From TMED27 sp041397865 (lineage in GTDB: Bacteria > Pseudomonadota > Alphaproteobacteria > Micavibrionales > Micavibrionaceae), in contig JAWKVT010000002.1 in the NCBI GenBank assembly GCA_041397865.1, forward strand, positions 62,001 through 126,000: DNA of 64,000 nt, in the 5' to 3' direction. The notes under the pieces were generated by a model. It had not been told where the DNA came from and made no database searches. It saw only the letters and a list, made by a program, of their open reading frames with translations. A program made the translations under genes and the position numbers. Position 1 is the stretch's first letter, and every line of letters starts with the position of its first letter. This document shows positions 27,134-34,994 of the stretch, piece by piece.

Positions 27134-28933
27134 ATGAGCGCCATCCTTACCCAGATAGCATGGATTGCCTTTTTCTCCATCCTCGCCCAATGGATGGGCT
27201 GGAAATTTAAAACTCCCGCGATTGTTTTCCTCCTCATCGGCGGCTTTCTCGCCGGACCGGTTTTGAATGTCGTGCGCCCTGAGATGCTTCTGGGTGACCT
27301 GCTCAATCCCGTCATTTCTCTGGCGGTCGGAATCATTCTTTTCGAAGGGGCGCTCAGCCTCAATTTTAAGGAAATACGCCACGCCCGCGCCTCCATCCGC
27401 CAGATCATCATCATCGGCGGACCGCTGGCTTGGCTGCTCACAACACTCGCCGGGCATTATGTCGCCGGACTGAGCTTTCCCGTCGCCTGCACCTTTGGCG
27501 CGCTGCTGATCGTCACCGGACCGACCGTCATCATGCCCCTGCTCAAAAACGCCCACCTTAAGGAGCGCCCCGCCTCCATCCTCAAATGGGAAGGCATCAT
27601 CAACGACCCTATAGGCGCGGTTCTCGCCATCTTGTGCTACGAATTCTTCCGCCTCAATACGATTGAAAATATGGACCTCACCGGCTTTGTCACAGGCACG
27701 ATCCTGAGCATCGTCATGATTACCTTCTTCGGCGTCCTCATCGCCTACGCCATATCCCGGCTCTTCAATCAGGACATCATCCCCGAATACCTCAAGCCCG
27801 CCTTCCTGCTTTCCGCCGTCCTGATCTATTTTGTGATATGCAACACCATCGAACATGATTTCGGCCTGATCGGCGTCACCATCCTCGGCGTCGCATTGGC
27901 CAATATGGGCATGACCTCTATCGAGGAACTCAAAAAATTTAAAGAAACCATCTCCATCATGCTGGTTTCCGGCGTGTTCATCATCCTCACCGCCAACATA
28001 GATCCGGCCATACTGTTCGCCATAGACTGGCGCGGCTTTGCCTTTATTGCCCTGCTTCTTTTTGTCATCCGCCCGCTCAGTATATTCGCCTCTCGTATCG
28101 GCACGAAAATGGACTTGAAAGAGGCCGTTCTCACCGGCTGGATCGCCCCGCGCGGAATTGTATGCGCCGCTGTGGCCGGGGTTCTCGGCCCCTATCTTGT
28201 CTCCATAGGTTATCAGGACGGCGAACAACTCCTCGCTCTGGCCTTTGCCATCGTCCTTTGCACAGTCTTCGCCCACGGCCTCACCGCCAAACCGCTGGGT
28301 AAAAAACTCGGCCTCGCCTATACCGGCAAAGACAGCCTGATTATCGTCGGCGCATCCGAATGGGCGCTCCAATTCGCAAAAACCCTCAAAAACCGCGATG
28401 TCGATGTCATGATCGCCGATAAAAACTGGCACGCCCTGCGCAGCGCCCGCCTCGCCGACATTCCCATTTATTATGGCGAAGTCCTCTCCGAAGAAACCGA
28501 ATACCACCTCGAGCTTGCCCGCTATAACGTCATCCTCGCCGTCAGCAACAACCCCGCCTATAACGCGCTCATCTGCAATATGTTCGTCCACGATTTTGGC
28601 CGCGATAACGTCTACCAGTTCCTTCCCCATCAGGAAAACGAACATGAACGCCGCCAGATCGCCCACACCATCCGCGGGCGCACCTTTGGCCGCCCGGAAA
28701 TGGATTTTTGGGATATCTCTTCCGAATTTATGCAGGGCTGGCGTTTCCGCGCCTCAAGGGTAGGGCAGCAGGAAAACGCCAAAGCTCTGTTGAAACAGGC
28801 GGAAGATGGCCAAGTGAAAATCATCGGCCACATCTCACCCAAAGGCCGCCTCGACCTGCGCACCCCCAGAACCCTCGAAAACTTCACCGAACAAGACGTT
28901 CTTATCCTGTTTGAAAAAGAAGAGTCTCAATAA
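27134..28933 (+). CDS. CPA-family Na+/H+ antiporter with RCK (TrkA-N) domain
   Basis: A membrane transporter exchanging Na+ (or K+) for H+. The N-terminal 390 residues contain about 12 membrane helices with cation/proton antiporter signatures (GIILFEGALSLNF; LIVTGPTVIMPLL; GIINDPIGAVLA, with the conserved ND-P). The C-terminal part carries a Rossmann-like RCK/TrkA-N domain (SLIIVGASEWALQFA), so nucleotide control is likely. Ion choice cannot be read from the sequence. It is tightly linked to spoT (4 bp), and I saw no frame problem. Confidence 0.87.
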   Translation: MSAILTQIAWIAFFSILAQWMGWKFKTPAIVFLLIGGFLAGPVLNVVRPEMLLGDLLNPVISLAVGIILFEGALSLNFKEIRHARASIRQIIIIGGPLAWLLTTLAGHYVAGLSFPVACTFGALLIVTGPTVIMPLLKNAHLKERPASILKWEGIINDPIGAVLAILCYEFFRLNTIENMDLTGFVTGTILSIVMITFFGVLIAYAISRLFNQDIIPEYLKPAFLLSAVLIYFVICNTIEHDFGLIGVTILGVALANMGMTSIEELKKFKETISIMLVSGVFIILTANIDPAILFAIDWRGFAFIALLLFVIRPLSIFASRIGTKMDLKEAVLTGWIAPRGIVCAAVAGVLGPYLVSIGYQDGEQLLALAFAIVLCTVFAHGLTAKPLGKKLGLAYTGKDSLIIVGASEWALQFAKTLKNRDVDVMIADKNWHALRSARLADIPIYYGEVLSEETEYHLELARYNVILAVSNNPAYNALICNMFVHDFGRDNVYQFLPHQENEHERRQIAHTIRGRTFGRPEMDFWDISSEFMQGWRFRASRVGQQENAKALLKQAEDGQVKIIGHISPKGRLDLRTPRTLENFTEQDVLILFEKEESQ

Positions 28934-28995
28934 CGCGCAGTTCCATCATCTGAAAATGCCCGATTGTTCGGCGAATTCACGATATTGTATGGGCC

Positions 28996-29511
28996 CTAAG
29001 CCGGGCACTTCAAAACCGCCTCAAACGGTGCGCCCAGCTTGCCCCGTCCTTCCAGCCCGTCCAGCTCAATCAGGCAAATATTCGCCACAACATGCGCGCC
29101 CGTTTTGTGGATCAGCTCTTCCGCCGCCGCCATTGTTCCCCCCGTGGCCAGCAGATCATCAACCAGCACAACCCGCGCCCCCGCATGAACAAGATCCGGC
29201 TGAATCTCGATCACGTCATTGCCGTATTCAAGCGTATACTCATGCGATAAAACCCGCCCCGGCAGCTTCCCCGCCTTACGCACCATGCCGAATCCGCACC
29301 CCATTTCATAAGCCAAAGGCGCGGCCATCAAAAACCCCCGGCTCTCAATCCCCATCAGCATATCGGGGCGGTAACTCTCCGCAAGCCGCCGCATCTTTCC
29401 AATCGCTTCGCGCCATGCCGCAGGTTCCGCCAGCAGCGTGGCAATGTCGTAAAAATTAATCCCGGCCTTGGGAAAATCCGGAACAATTCGTATATGCTCT
29501 TGAATATTCAT
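28996..29511 (-). CDS. apt: Adenine phosphoribosyltransferase
   Basis: The enzyme salvages adenine to AMP with PRPP. The 171-residue product has the family start (IRIVPDFPKAGINFYDI), the GIESRGF block and the PRPP-binding loop VVLVDDLLATGGT. Length is normal. It is convergent with the antiporter gene and divergent from the DUF2062 gene. Confidence 0.95.
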   Translation of the reverse strand: MNIQEHIRIVPDFPKAGINFYDIATLLAEPAAWREAIGKMRRLAESYRPDMLMGIESRGFLMAAPLAYEMGCGFGMVRKAGKLPGRVLSHEYTLEYGNDVIEIQPDLVHAGARVVLVDDLLATGGTMAAAEELIHKTGAHVVANICLIELDGLEGRGKLGAPFEAVLKCPA

Positions 29512-29578
29512 CGTATTACGCTCATCTTCATATCATAAATACCAAAGATGATCATAATCGCAAAAAGCGACAATAGAA

Positions 29579-30163
29579 ATGTTTAAACGGCGTAACCCCC
29601 GTACGATACTACAAAATATCCGCGAGCTTTTCTGGCCCTCCATGGGCTGGATTCGCGCCTGTATCTACACCAAACACCGCGTCCTGCGCCTGTCCGACAG
29701 CGCGCGCAAAATCGCTTTGGGCCTTGCCATCGGCGTCGGCATTTCCTTCACCCCCATTCTGGGAACGCATTTCATACAGGCCGGGCTGATCGCCTATCTC
29801 CTGCGGGCGAATTTTCTCGCCGCGCTGATTGGTACATTCGCCGGAAATCCGTGGACCTTCCCCTTTATGTGGTGGGCGGGCATCAGCCTCGGCGCCTTTA
29901 TCTTCCAGCTTTTTGGCCTGCCCGCTTCCGCTTCCCCGCCCGACGAAGCAACCTTAACAATCATCTGGGAGTTGATAAAAACCGAACCCTTGCGCATCTT
30001 CGCGCCGTGGTTTGTCGGCGGATACCTGATTGCGGTCTTTTCTGTTCCGCTCAACTATATGGTGTTTTATAAACTGGTCAGCAGCGCAAAACAGGCGCGG
30101 CGCAAGGCCCGCGAGCAAAAGCTCCACCGCATCGCCCGCGAAGTCACAGGGCAGCAGGATTAA
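29579..30163 (+). CDS. DUF2062 membrane protein
   Basis: This 194-residue protein matches the DUF2062 family. It has a basic N-terminus (MFKRRNPRT), SARKIALGLAIGVGISFTP, and two to three membrane helices with GTFAGNPWTFPFMWWAG. The molecular function is unknown. In some bacteria it lies near lipid or cell-envelope genes. It is followed 5 bp later by acpS and lepB, so it is probably in the same operon. Confidence 0.87.
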   Translation: MFKRRNPRTILQNIRELFWPSMGWIRACIYTKHRVLRLSDSARKIALGLAIGVGISFTPILGTHFIQAGLIAYLLRANFLAALIGTFAGNPWTFPFMWWAGISLGAFIFQLFGLPASASPPDEATLTIIWELIKTEPLRIFAPWFVGGYLIAVFSVPLNYMVFYKLVSSAKQARRKAREQKLHRIAREVTGQQD

Positions 30164-30167
30164 AAAC

Positions 30168-30578
30168 ATGATTTTGGGAATAGGCTCGGACATTGTTGAT
30201 ATCCGCCGCATAGAAAAACTCATGACGCGCTTTGAAGCGCGTTTTATCGCCCGCTGCTTCACCGCCGCAGAACAGGAAACCGCCGAAAAACGCCGCCCCG
30301 GCGGCGCCCATACCGCGACCTACGCCAAGCGTTTCGCCGCGAAAGAAGCCCTCGTAAAAGCGCTCGGCACCGGCTTTTCCGGCGGCATCGTCATGAAAGA
30401 TATCGGCGTGATGAATGCACCCGGCGGCGCGCCTTCCATCAAGCTGTCCGGCGGCGCTCTGGAACGCCTCAAAGCCATAACCCCCAAAAACCACGAAGCC
30501 GTCATTCATGTAAGCCTGAGCGACGAACCCCCTCTGGCCAAAGCCGATGTGATAATAGAGGCCCGCCCGAAAGATTAA
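30168..30578 (+). CDS. acpS: Holo-[acyl-carrier-protein] synthase
   Basis: AcpS attaches 4'-phosphopantetheine to acyl carrier protein. ATG 30168 gives the canonical MILGIGSDIVDIRRIE start. The second conserved block (KRFAAKEALVKALGTGF) carries the metal- and CoA-binding Glu. The 136-residue length is normal. An open frame continues upstream inside the DUF2062 gene, but it overlaps it in another frame and lacks support. lepB follows after 10 bp. Confidence 0.95.
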   Translation: MILGIGSDIVDIRRIEKLMTRFEARFIARCFTAAEQETAEKRRPGGAHTATYAKRFAAKEALVKALGTGFSGGIVMKDIGVMNAPGGAPSIKLSGGALERLKAITPKNHEAVIHVSLSDEPPLAKADVIIEARPKD

Positions 30579-30588
30579 ATCTGGCCTT

Positions 30589-31455
30589 ATGCAGATCAAT
30601 CCTGTAAAAGCCGTAAGTATGAGTGAAAAAATGGAAGAAACAAAGAACCAGCTCCGCGCCGATCCGCAGATGCGTGCGCCCTCCGAAGCGCCGCTCACCG
30701 CCAAAGAGGAAATCGCGGAGTTTTTTAAAACCGCGCTCGTTGCTATCGTACTCGCGCTCTTGATCCGCACCTTCCTGTTCGAGCCGTTCAACATCCCTTC
30801 CGGCTCTATGAAACCCACATTGCTGATCGGCGATTACCTGTTCGTCAACAAACCCGCCTACGGCTACAGCCGTTATTCCTTTCCCTTCGGCCTTGCTCCG
30901 CTCGAAGGACGCGTCTGGGACGGACAGCCCCAACGCGGCGACGTCATCGTGTTCAAACTGCCAAGCAATCCGCATATTGATTACATTAAACGCCTTGTCG
31001 CTCTACCCGGCGAAACGGTGCAGGTGCGCGGCGGACGCCTTTATATCAACGGCGAAATCGTGCCGCGTGAAGCCATCGGCATGAAGGAAGACACCGGCCC
31101 CGAAGGCTCAGGCCGCCCCATGTACCACTATCTCGAAACACTGCCCGGCGGGGTCGTCCACGAAATTTACGAAGAGGGCGACGGCGAAACGCTCGACAAC
31201 ACCCCGCTCTACACCGTCCCGGAAGGTCACTATTTCATGATGGGCGATAACCGCGATAATTCGCAGGACAGCCGTGTTCCCGGCGCTGTCGGCTTCGTCC
31301 CGTTTGAAAATCTTGTTGGCCGGGCCGACTTCCTGTTTTTCTCGACAAACGGCTCGGCGAGCCTGTTCGAAATCTGGAAATGGCCGTGGGCGCTGCGTTA
31401 TAACCGCTTCTTCAACGATATTGACCCCGTTCGCCTTGCTCAGCCGGAAGACTAA
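30589..31455 (+). CDS. lepB: Signal peptidase I
   Basis: LepB cleaves signal peptides at the outer face of the inner membrane. A short cytoplasmic N-terminus precedes one membrane helix (about residues 47-63). The catalytic Ser lies in NIPSGSMKPTLL and the Lys in YIKRLVALPGE. The box-E motif GDNRDNSQDSR is present. I keep ATG 30589. ATG codons at 30619 and 30631 are also possible and would not affect the domain. Gene order acpS-lepB-rnc-era is typical of alphaproteobacteria. Confidence 0.94.
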   Translation: MQINPVKAVSMSEKMEETKNQLRADPQMRAPSEAPLTAKEEIAEFFKTALVAIVLALLIRTFLFEPFNIPSGSMKPTLLIGDYLFVNKPAYGYSRYSFPFGLAPLEGRVWDGQPQRGDVIVFKLPSNPHIDYIKRLVALPGETVQVRGGRLYINGEIVPREAIGMKEDTGPEGSGRPMYHYLETLPGGVVHEIYEEGDGETLDNTPLYTVPEGHYFMMGDNRDNSQDSRVPGAVGFVPFENLVGRADFLFFSTNGSASLFEIWKWPWALRYNRFFNDIDPVRLAQPED

Positions 31456-31459
31456 GCCC

Positions 31460-32134
31460 ATGCCCCTGTCGTCTCTGGAAAAGCGCATCCACCATGAGTT
31501 CAGCGATACCGACCTCCTGAAAACCGCACTCACCCATTCCAGCACCGCTGCGGAATATAATTACGAGCGCCTTGAGTTTCTTGGCGATCGGGTTTTGGGC
31601 CTCGTCATTGCCGAACTCCTGTATAAGCGCTTCCCCAAAGAATCCGAAGGCGACCTCGCCAAGCGCCTCGCCGCGCTGGTTCAGGGCTCTTTTCTCGCCA
31701 CCGTCGCCGCCGAAATGAATCTCGGAAGCCATATCGCCTTGTCCGATAGCGAAGCTCAGGCAGGCGGTGCGCAAAACGAACATATCCTCGCCGATGTTTT
31801 TGAATCCCTCATCGGCGCGCTTTACCTCGACGGCGGTTTCAAAAAATGTCAGGACCTCATCCATGATTTGTGGCAGGACAAACTCGATGTCATGAAAAAA
31901 CCGCCCCAGCACCCCAAAACTCAAATTCAGGAATGGGCGCAAAGCCTCGGCCTGCCGCTTCCGGTCTATGAAATCATTGAACAAAGCGGCCCCGACCACG
32001 CCCCCGTTTTCGAAATCGAAATTCGCGTCGAGGGCCATCCCCCTCTCCGCGCAAAAGGCCGCTCCCGCCAACTGGCCGAAAAAGAAGCCGCCCGTGAATT
32101 TCTCAAAACCAATCGCGGGATAATCGGGTCATGA
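31460..32134 (+). CDS. rnc: Ribonuclease III
   Basis: RNase III processes rRNA precursors and other double-stranded RNA. ATG 31460 lies 5 bp after lepB and yields 224 residues. The catalytic motif ERLEFLGDRVLGLV and the later NEHILADVFESLIGALY supply the metal ligands. A C-terminal dsRNA-binding domain (KTQIQEWAQSLGLPLPVYE) follows. It overlaps era by ATGA. Confidence 0.95.
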   Translation: MPLSSLEKRIHHEFSDTDLLKTALTHSSTAAEYNYERLEFLGDRVLGLVIAELLYKRFPKESEGDLAKRLAALVQGSFLATVAAEMNLGSHIALSDSEAQAGGAQNEHILADVFESLIGALYLDGGFKKCQDLIHDLWQDKLDVMKKPPQHPKTQIQEWAQSLGLPLPVYEIIEQSGPDHAPVFEIEIRVEGHPPLRAKGRSRQLAEKEAAREFLKTNRGIIGS

Positions 32135-33039
32135 GCGCCGCATCCCAAAACACCGCCTGCGGTTTCGTCAGCGTTATCGGCCTGCCCAATGCCGGAAAGT
32201 CGACATTGATAAACCGCCTCGTCGGCTCGAAAGTCTCCATCGTTTCCCCCAAAACCCACACGACCCGCAACCGCATCCTCGGCATCGCCTTACATGAAAA
32301 CGCCCAGATCATCCTTATCGACACGCCCGGCATTTTCGATGCGGGCGGTTCAAGACCCATGGAAAAAGCAATGGTTGCCGCCGCTTTTGACGCGCTGGAG
32401 GAAAGCGAATTTGCCATCCATCTTGTCGATGTGTCGCTCAAATCACCGCTGGAAAAAAACAGGGCGCTCATCGAAAAACTCCCCGAAAACAAACCCGTCC
32501 TGCTTGCGCTCAATAAAACCGACAAAATTAAAAAAGAACAACTCCTCACTCTGGCCGCATCCTTTAACGATGCCTTTCCCTACGCCGCCACCTTCATGAT
32601 TTCCGCGCTCAAGGGCAGCGGCACAGATACGCTCCTAAGCCACCTCGCCGCCAATATGAAACCCGGACCGTGGATGTTCGAAGAAGACCAGATCACCGAC
32701 ATGCCCATGCGCCTCATGGCCGCCGAAATCACCCGCGAGAAAATTTTCAATCAACTGCATAATGAACTCCCCTATGCCGCAATGGTCTACACTGAGAATT
32801 GGGAGCCTTTCGACAACGGCTCCATCAAAATTTCTCAGGTTGTTTTTGTCGAACGCGACAGCCAAAAAGCCATCGTCCTTGGCAAAGGCGGTACGCGCAT
32901 CAAACAAATCGGTCAGGAAGCGCGCGAAGAACTGGAAAAAATTTTCGACGCCCGCATTCACCTCAAACTCTTCGTCAAGGTGCAGGGTAACTGGGCCGAA
33001 CGCGACGAAAACCTGCGCCTGATGGGCCTTCTCGAATAA
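32131..33039 (+). CDS. era: GTPase Era
   Basis: Era binds 16S rRNA and helps the small subunit mature. The G motifs are complete: GLPNAGKSTLI (G1), DTPGIFDAG (G3) and NKTDK (G4). The C-terminal KH domain has GKGGTRIKQIGQEAR. The 302-residue length is normal. It ends the acpS-lepB-rnc-era operon. The next 480 bp contain no reliable gene on either strand. Confidence 0.95.
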   Translation: MSAASQNTACGFVSVIGLPNAGKSTLINRLVGSKVSIVSPKTHTTRNRILGIALHENAQIILIDTPGIFDAGGSRPMEKAMVAAAFDALEESEFAIHLVDVSLKSPLEKNRALIEKLPENKPVLLALNKTDKIKKEQLLTLAASFNDAFPYAATFMISALKGSGTDTLLSHLAANMKPGPWMFEEDQITDMPMRLMAAEITREKIFNQLHNELPYAAMVYTENWEPFDNGSIKISQVVFVERDSQKAIVLGKGGTRIKQIGQEAREELEKIFDARIHLKLFVKVQGNWAERDENLRLMGLLE

Positions 33040-33063
33040 CAGTACACAATAGGAATTTTTTCC

Positions 33064-33092
33064 TTGACAAAGGCAATGTTCCGCGATACAGT
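33064..33092 (+). promoter_or_regulatory. Strong predicted promoter upstream of gcrA
   Basis: A perfect TTGACA (33064-33069), a 17-bp spacer and TACAGT (33087-33092) predict a start near 33099. A 16-bp perfect palindrome (AGACTATGCATAGTCT, 33099-33114) sits exactly at the start and might be an operator or the first hairpin of the RNA. Confidence 0.6.
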
Positions 33093-33098
33093 CAAATC

Positions 33099-33243
33099 AG
33101 ACTATGCATAGTCTGTAAAAAAACAGACGGTAAATGGCGCAAGGTTGAGAGCAAAAACGAAAAACGCCATTTGCGAAAAAACACAGCTCAGCTAAAAACG
33201 CGGCAACACCGTCGCTGTTTCATATGGGGCCCCTTATGTTTTT
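33099..33243 (+). ncRNA. Candidate small RNA between era and gcrA
   Basis: From the predicted start near 33099 to a T-run at 33239-33243, about 145 nt could fold into several stems. These are AGACTATGCATAGTCT or the competing GTCTGT/ACAGAC (33111-33128), AAATGGCG/CGCCATTT (33132-33172), and a final GC-rich hairpin (33221-33238, CATATGG...CCTTATG) followed by TTTTT. A strong promoter and a terminator with no frame between them is the mark of a stand-alone sRNA. Alternatively this is the structured 5' leader of gcrA, 420 nt downstream. Its family is unknown to me. Confidence 0.5.
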
Positions 33244-33519
33244 AACGGAAACACACAAAAAGAAAGGAAGAAAAAACCAAAAAACTGACTTCCCGTAACG
33301 GTTCCAAAAAACCTTGCGCACCTTCGCTGTATCTTTTTGCAGCTATGAAAAAAATTAAAAAAATTTCTTAATGTGGATAACGCATTTTTCTGCTCTGCGA
33401 AAATTGACGGAAGCAATTCACTGCTGATAGACTACGGGTTCTTAAGACATGAATAACTGTTTTTACGTGGTGTATCAACGCGTTATGCGTTACATAAGCA
33501 ATGGGAAGAGAGAGAAAAA

Positions 33520-34023
33520 ATGAGCTGGACGGACGAGCGCGTTGAATTACTGACGAAACTTTGGACGGAAGGAAAAACCGCTGCCGAAATTGCCAAGGAA
33601 CTTGGGGGCGTAACACGCAACGCCGTGATTGGCAAGGCTCACCGCCTGAAACTTTCAAACCGCGTTTCTCCTATTCAGCAAAATAAAAAACCCGCTCCCG
33701 TTAAAGCGCCGCCCGCCGCCGCGCTTCCCGAACGCAAGATACAAAAAATTCCGGCGCAGGATAACCGTCAGGGTATCCCCCTTACCGCGCTGAAGGCAAA
33801 TGAATGCCGCTGGCCTCTCGGCGATCCTCAAGACGAAAGCTTCGGTTTTTGCGGTGGCCGCGCCATTTCCGGGCTGCCTTATTGTTCTGAACATGCGAAG
33901 ATCGCGTATCAGGCCGCAACCCGCAACCGCATCCTCAAAGCCGAAGAAGCTGCGGAAAAAGAAGGAGCCACAGCAGAGGCTGAAGCTGAACTGGCCGAGG
34001 CAAAAAAAGTCATCTCCGGCTAG
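33520..34023 (+). CDS. gcrA: GcrA cell-cycle regulator
   Basis: GcrA is an alphaproteobacterial transcription factor that works with sigma70 and CcrM methylation (GANTC) to time cell-cycle genes. The N-terminal helix-turn-helix is nearly identical to the family consensus (MSWTDERVELLTKLW; GGVTRNAVIGKAHRLKLS). A Pro/Ala linker follows, then a C-terminal Cys/His motif region (ECRWPLGDP; FGFCGG; YCSEHAKIAYQ). The tail is longer and Ala/Glu-rich. ATG 33520 follows GGGAAGAGAGAG. Its presence places the genome in the alphaproteobacteria. Confidence 0.94.
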   Translation: MSWTDERVELLTKLWTEGKTAAEIAKELGGVTRNAVIGKAHRLKLSNRVSPIQQNKKPAPVKAPPAAALPERKIQKIPAQDNRQGIPLTALKANECRWPLGDPQDESFGFCGGRAISGLPYCSEHAKIAYQAATRNRILKAEEAAEKEGATAEAEAELAEAKKVISG

Positions 34024-34114
34024 GATCAAAACGCGCAGATTTTTCGGGGACGGGTTTTCCGCCCCTTGCGGCCTTACCGCTATAACCTGCGTCATATAAA
34101 TGATTCAAAATTTT

Positions 34115-34226
34115 TGTCATCCCCACGGCGCAGCTTTCTGCGCTTAAACAGCGGGGATCCATTTATGAGAGCTGCTTGGCAGCTCACTTTCTATAGTGCT
34201 GGATGCCCGCGCGCGCAGACATGACG
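34115..34226. repeat. GTCAT...ATGAC repeat, copy 2 (GTCATCCCC variant)
   Basis: The ends GTCAT (34116-34120) and ATGAC (34221-34225) bound an imperfect palindrome. Its inner parts include GGGGATCCATT and GGATGCCCGC, and AGCTGCTTGGCAGCT forms an inner stem. It lies between convergent gcrA and the cold-shock gene. It belongs to the same loose family as the copies at 23594, 36707 and 40822, but its sequence is the most divergent. Confidence 0.6.
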
Positions 34227-34268
34227 TGATCATCTTATAAGACATGCGCTATAAGAATTCTAAAAAAC

Positions 34269-34778
34269 CTACCGGATAATTTTAAGGTCCACCGCCTCGC
34301 GGCCTTTATCGACAACCTTAAGCGTCACTTTCACCCGCTGCCCGGCTTCCAGCTCTTCAATCTCCAGCTTGTCCAGCAGGCTCTTATGGATGAACACATC
34401 TTTCATCCCGTCATCGGGAATAATAAAGCCAAAGCCCTTTTCCGGCTTATACCATTTCACCAGCCCGCCAAGCGAAAACGTCCCGTCCTCACTAACATCC
34501 TCCGGCATCAGGTTCACGCTGCCCGGCTCGATCACCTCGACAACTTCCTTAACCTGTTTGCCCTTCGGCCCGTCATAAATGGTACACATCAGCACCGCAC
34601 CTTCGCCCAGCGCGTGCAGCCCGGCATCCTGCAACGTTGTGATATGCACAAACGCATCATAGCTTTCATCTTCCGGAACAACAAAACCAAAACCCTTGGT
34701 CCCGTTAAACCATTTCAAAAGCATTCTAATCGGTTCAAGTTCGGCCTCTGGCTGAGGCTGAATAGGAGAGGCAGGCAA
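34269..34778 (-). CDS. Double cold-shock-domain protein
   Basis: The protein has two cold-shock (OB-fold, RNA/ssDNA-binding) domains: first LKWFNGTKGFGFVVPED, then VKWYKPEKGFGFIIPDDG with FIHKSLL. I prefer TTG 34778 because AAGAGGA lies about 8 nt upstream. An in-frame ATG at 34847 has no such site. The 169-residue product resembles alphaproteobacterial double-CSD proteins, often induced in stationary phase or cold. It is convergent with gcrA. Confidence 0.85.
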   Translation of the reverse strand: MPASPIQPQPEAELEPIRMLLKWFNGTKGFGFVVPEDESYDAFVHITTLQDAGLHALGEGAVLMCTIYDGPKGKQVKEVVEVIEPGSVNLMPEDVSEDGTFSLGGLVKWYKPEKGFGFIIPDDGMKDVFIHKSLLDKLEIEELEAGQRVKVTLKVVDKGREAVDLKIIR

Positions 34779-34994
34779 GATAAAGTTCCTCTTACTCAAA
34801 AAATGACAGGCAGCGCATAGACGCATAAACCATGTACAATTGTGCAATATCCTGCATAAAAAATCTAGGGGCTTCTTTCCACTATCTTCATTATACCCAA
34901 ATGGCTTTATTTCCCCCGCTTCCGATAGAAAACCGCTCCAAAAACCTGTAAAATAAAAAAGAAACAGGACAACAACCTGAAAAGAACAGACCCT

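Noticed and set aside
27095..28666. 523-codon minus-strand frame inside the antiporter gene
   Set aside because: It is antisense to a well-supported transporter, with Gly/Asp/Glu-rich composition typical of antisense frames in this codon usage.
33234..33416. 60-codon minus-strand frame in the gcrA leader region
   Set aside because: Low-complexity Phe/Lys/Arg-rich reading of an A-rich leader, without a ribosome-binding site.
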